A stretch of DNA of 5,890 bases from Streptosporangiaceae bacterium (lineage in GTDB: Bacteria; Actinomycetota; Actinomycetes; Streptosporangiales; Streptosporangiaceae): contig JASHQP010000635.1 in NCBI GenBank assembly GCA_030039095.1, positions 1-5,890 on the forward strand. Direction: 5' to 3'. The position numbers were made by a program, and so were the translations under genes. The notes under the pieces were generated by a model, which had not been told where the DNA came from, did no database searches, and was given only the letters and a program-made list of their open reading frames with translations. Of this stretch, positions 5,689 to 5,890 are shown one piece after another; positions within the stretch are counted from its first letter, which is position 1; each line of letters starts with the position of its first letter.

Positions 5689-5713
5689 GTAAACATGACC
5701 GTGCGAGGGCGCA

Positions 5714-5890
5714 ATGCCTACGGGTGACGGCGATGCCAACATCCCTGCCGAGGTGCCCGCGGAGACCCTGCGGGCCTGGGACGCGGCCGAAGCCCGCCTG
5801 TTCCCGCTGGTCATGGCCAGGCCGGAAGAGTACGAGCGGTCTCTGACCGTGATCGGAGCGGTGCTCGGCTGGCTCCGCGGCCGATGCCAG
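5714..5890 (+). CDS. Uncharacterised protein, C-terminus beyond the right edge
   Basis: The frame is open for 59 codons from ATG 5714-5716 to the window end, with strong G/C at third positions. GAGGG (5705-5709) lies four bases before the ATG as a usable but close ribosome binding site. An upstream ATG at 5695 is in another frame and soon meets TGA. The visible protein is soluble and mostly helical, without a signal peptide. After an acidic start come AWDAAEARLFPLVMARPEEY (residues 21-40) and a short helix with GAVLGWLRGRC. I do not recognise the family. It is transcribed away from the kinase operon and shares the dyad-containing region, so co-regulation with that operon is possible. Confidence 0.65.
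   Translation, partial: MPTGDGDANIPAEVPAETLRAWDAAEARLFPLVMARPEEYERSLTVIGAVLGWLRGRCQ

Noticed and set aside
4629..5714. Upstream 360-codon extension of the fdrA frame across the whole carbamate kinase gene
   Set aside because: It lies on the same strand in another frame of a gene with intact kinase motifs, is arginine/glycine-rich low-complexity sequence, and comes from the lack of stop codons in G+C-rich DNA. The normal FdrA N-terminus begins at 4628.
1..5890. tRNA, rRNA, CRISPR or riboswitch elements
   Set aside because: No cloverleaf with a conserved T-loop, no spaced identical repeats and no recognised riboswitch core was seen; the few non-coding stretches are short.

Overview
The window is very G+C-rich, its reading frames end almost every codon in G or C, GTG starts are used, and its proteins resemble actinobacterial homologues. 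This points to a high-G+C actinomycete (Actinomycetota); the genus cannot be set from the sequence. I see no rRNA, tRNA, CRISPR array, transposase or phage gene.

Layout. Positions 1-641 (minus strand) hold a two-gene unit. A DUF59/MIP18-type metal-sulfur cluster assembly protein (258-641) overlaps by 13 bases the start of a multi-pass membrane protein that runs off the left edge. Positions 642-1045 form a 404-base divergent regulatory region with two A+T-rich islands. Each island carries a long imperfect dyad centred on AA and lying on a predicted promoter, and a perfect 16-bp tandem duplication sits between them. Positions 1046-1882 (plus) encode a TIM-barrel amidohydrolase that looks leaderless. 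It converges on, and overlaps by 19 bases, the last gene of a minus-strand operon.

That operon (5626 down to 1864) encodes, in transcription order, carbamate kinase, an FdrA-like protein and a family-4 glycosyltransferase of the MSMEG_0565 type. Both internal junctions are the same 4-base GTGA overlap, so the three genes form one tight translational unit. Upstream, an A+T-rich divergent region with a 25-bp imperfect dyad separates the operon from an unrecognised plus-strand gene (5714 onward, cut by the right edge).

Working together. In E. coli, FdrA (AllF) acts with AllG and AllH in oxamate/carbamoyl-phosphate metabolism, and a neighbouring carbamate kinase turns carbamoyl phosphate into ATP, ammonia and CO2. 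Here kinase and FdrA are kept, AllG/AllH-like genes are absent from the operon, and a glycosyltransferase whose family usually sits in nitrilase/nitrogen-starvation clusters follows directly. The most interesting hypothesis is a compact carbamoyl- or ureide-salvage operon coupled to a glycosylation step. The gene order is seen directly; the joint function is inference.
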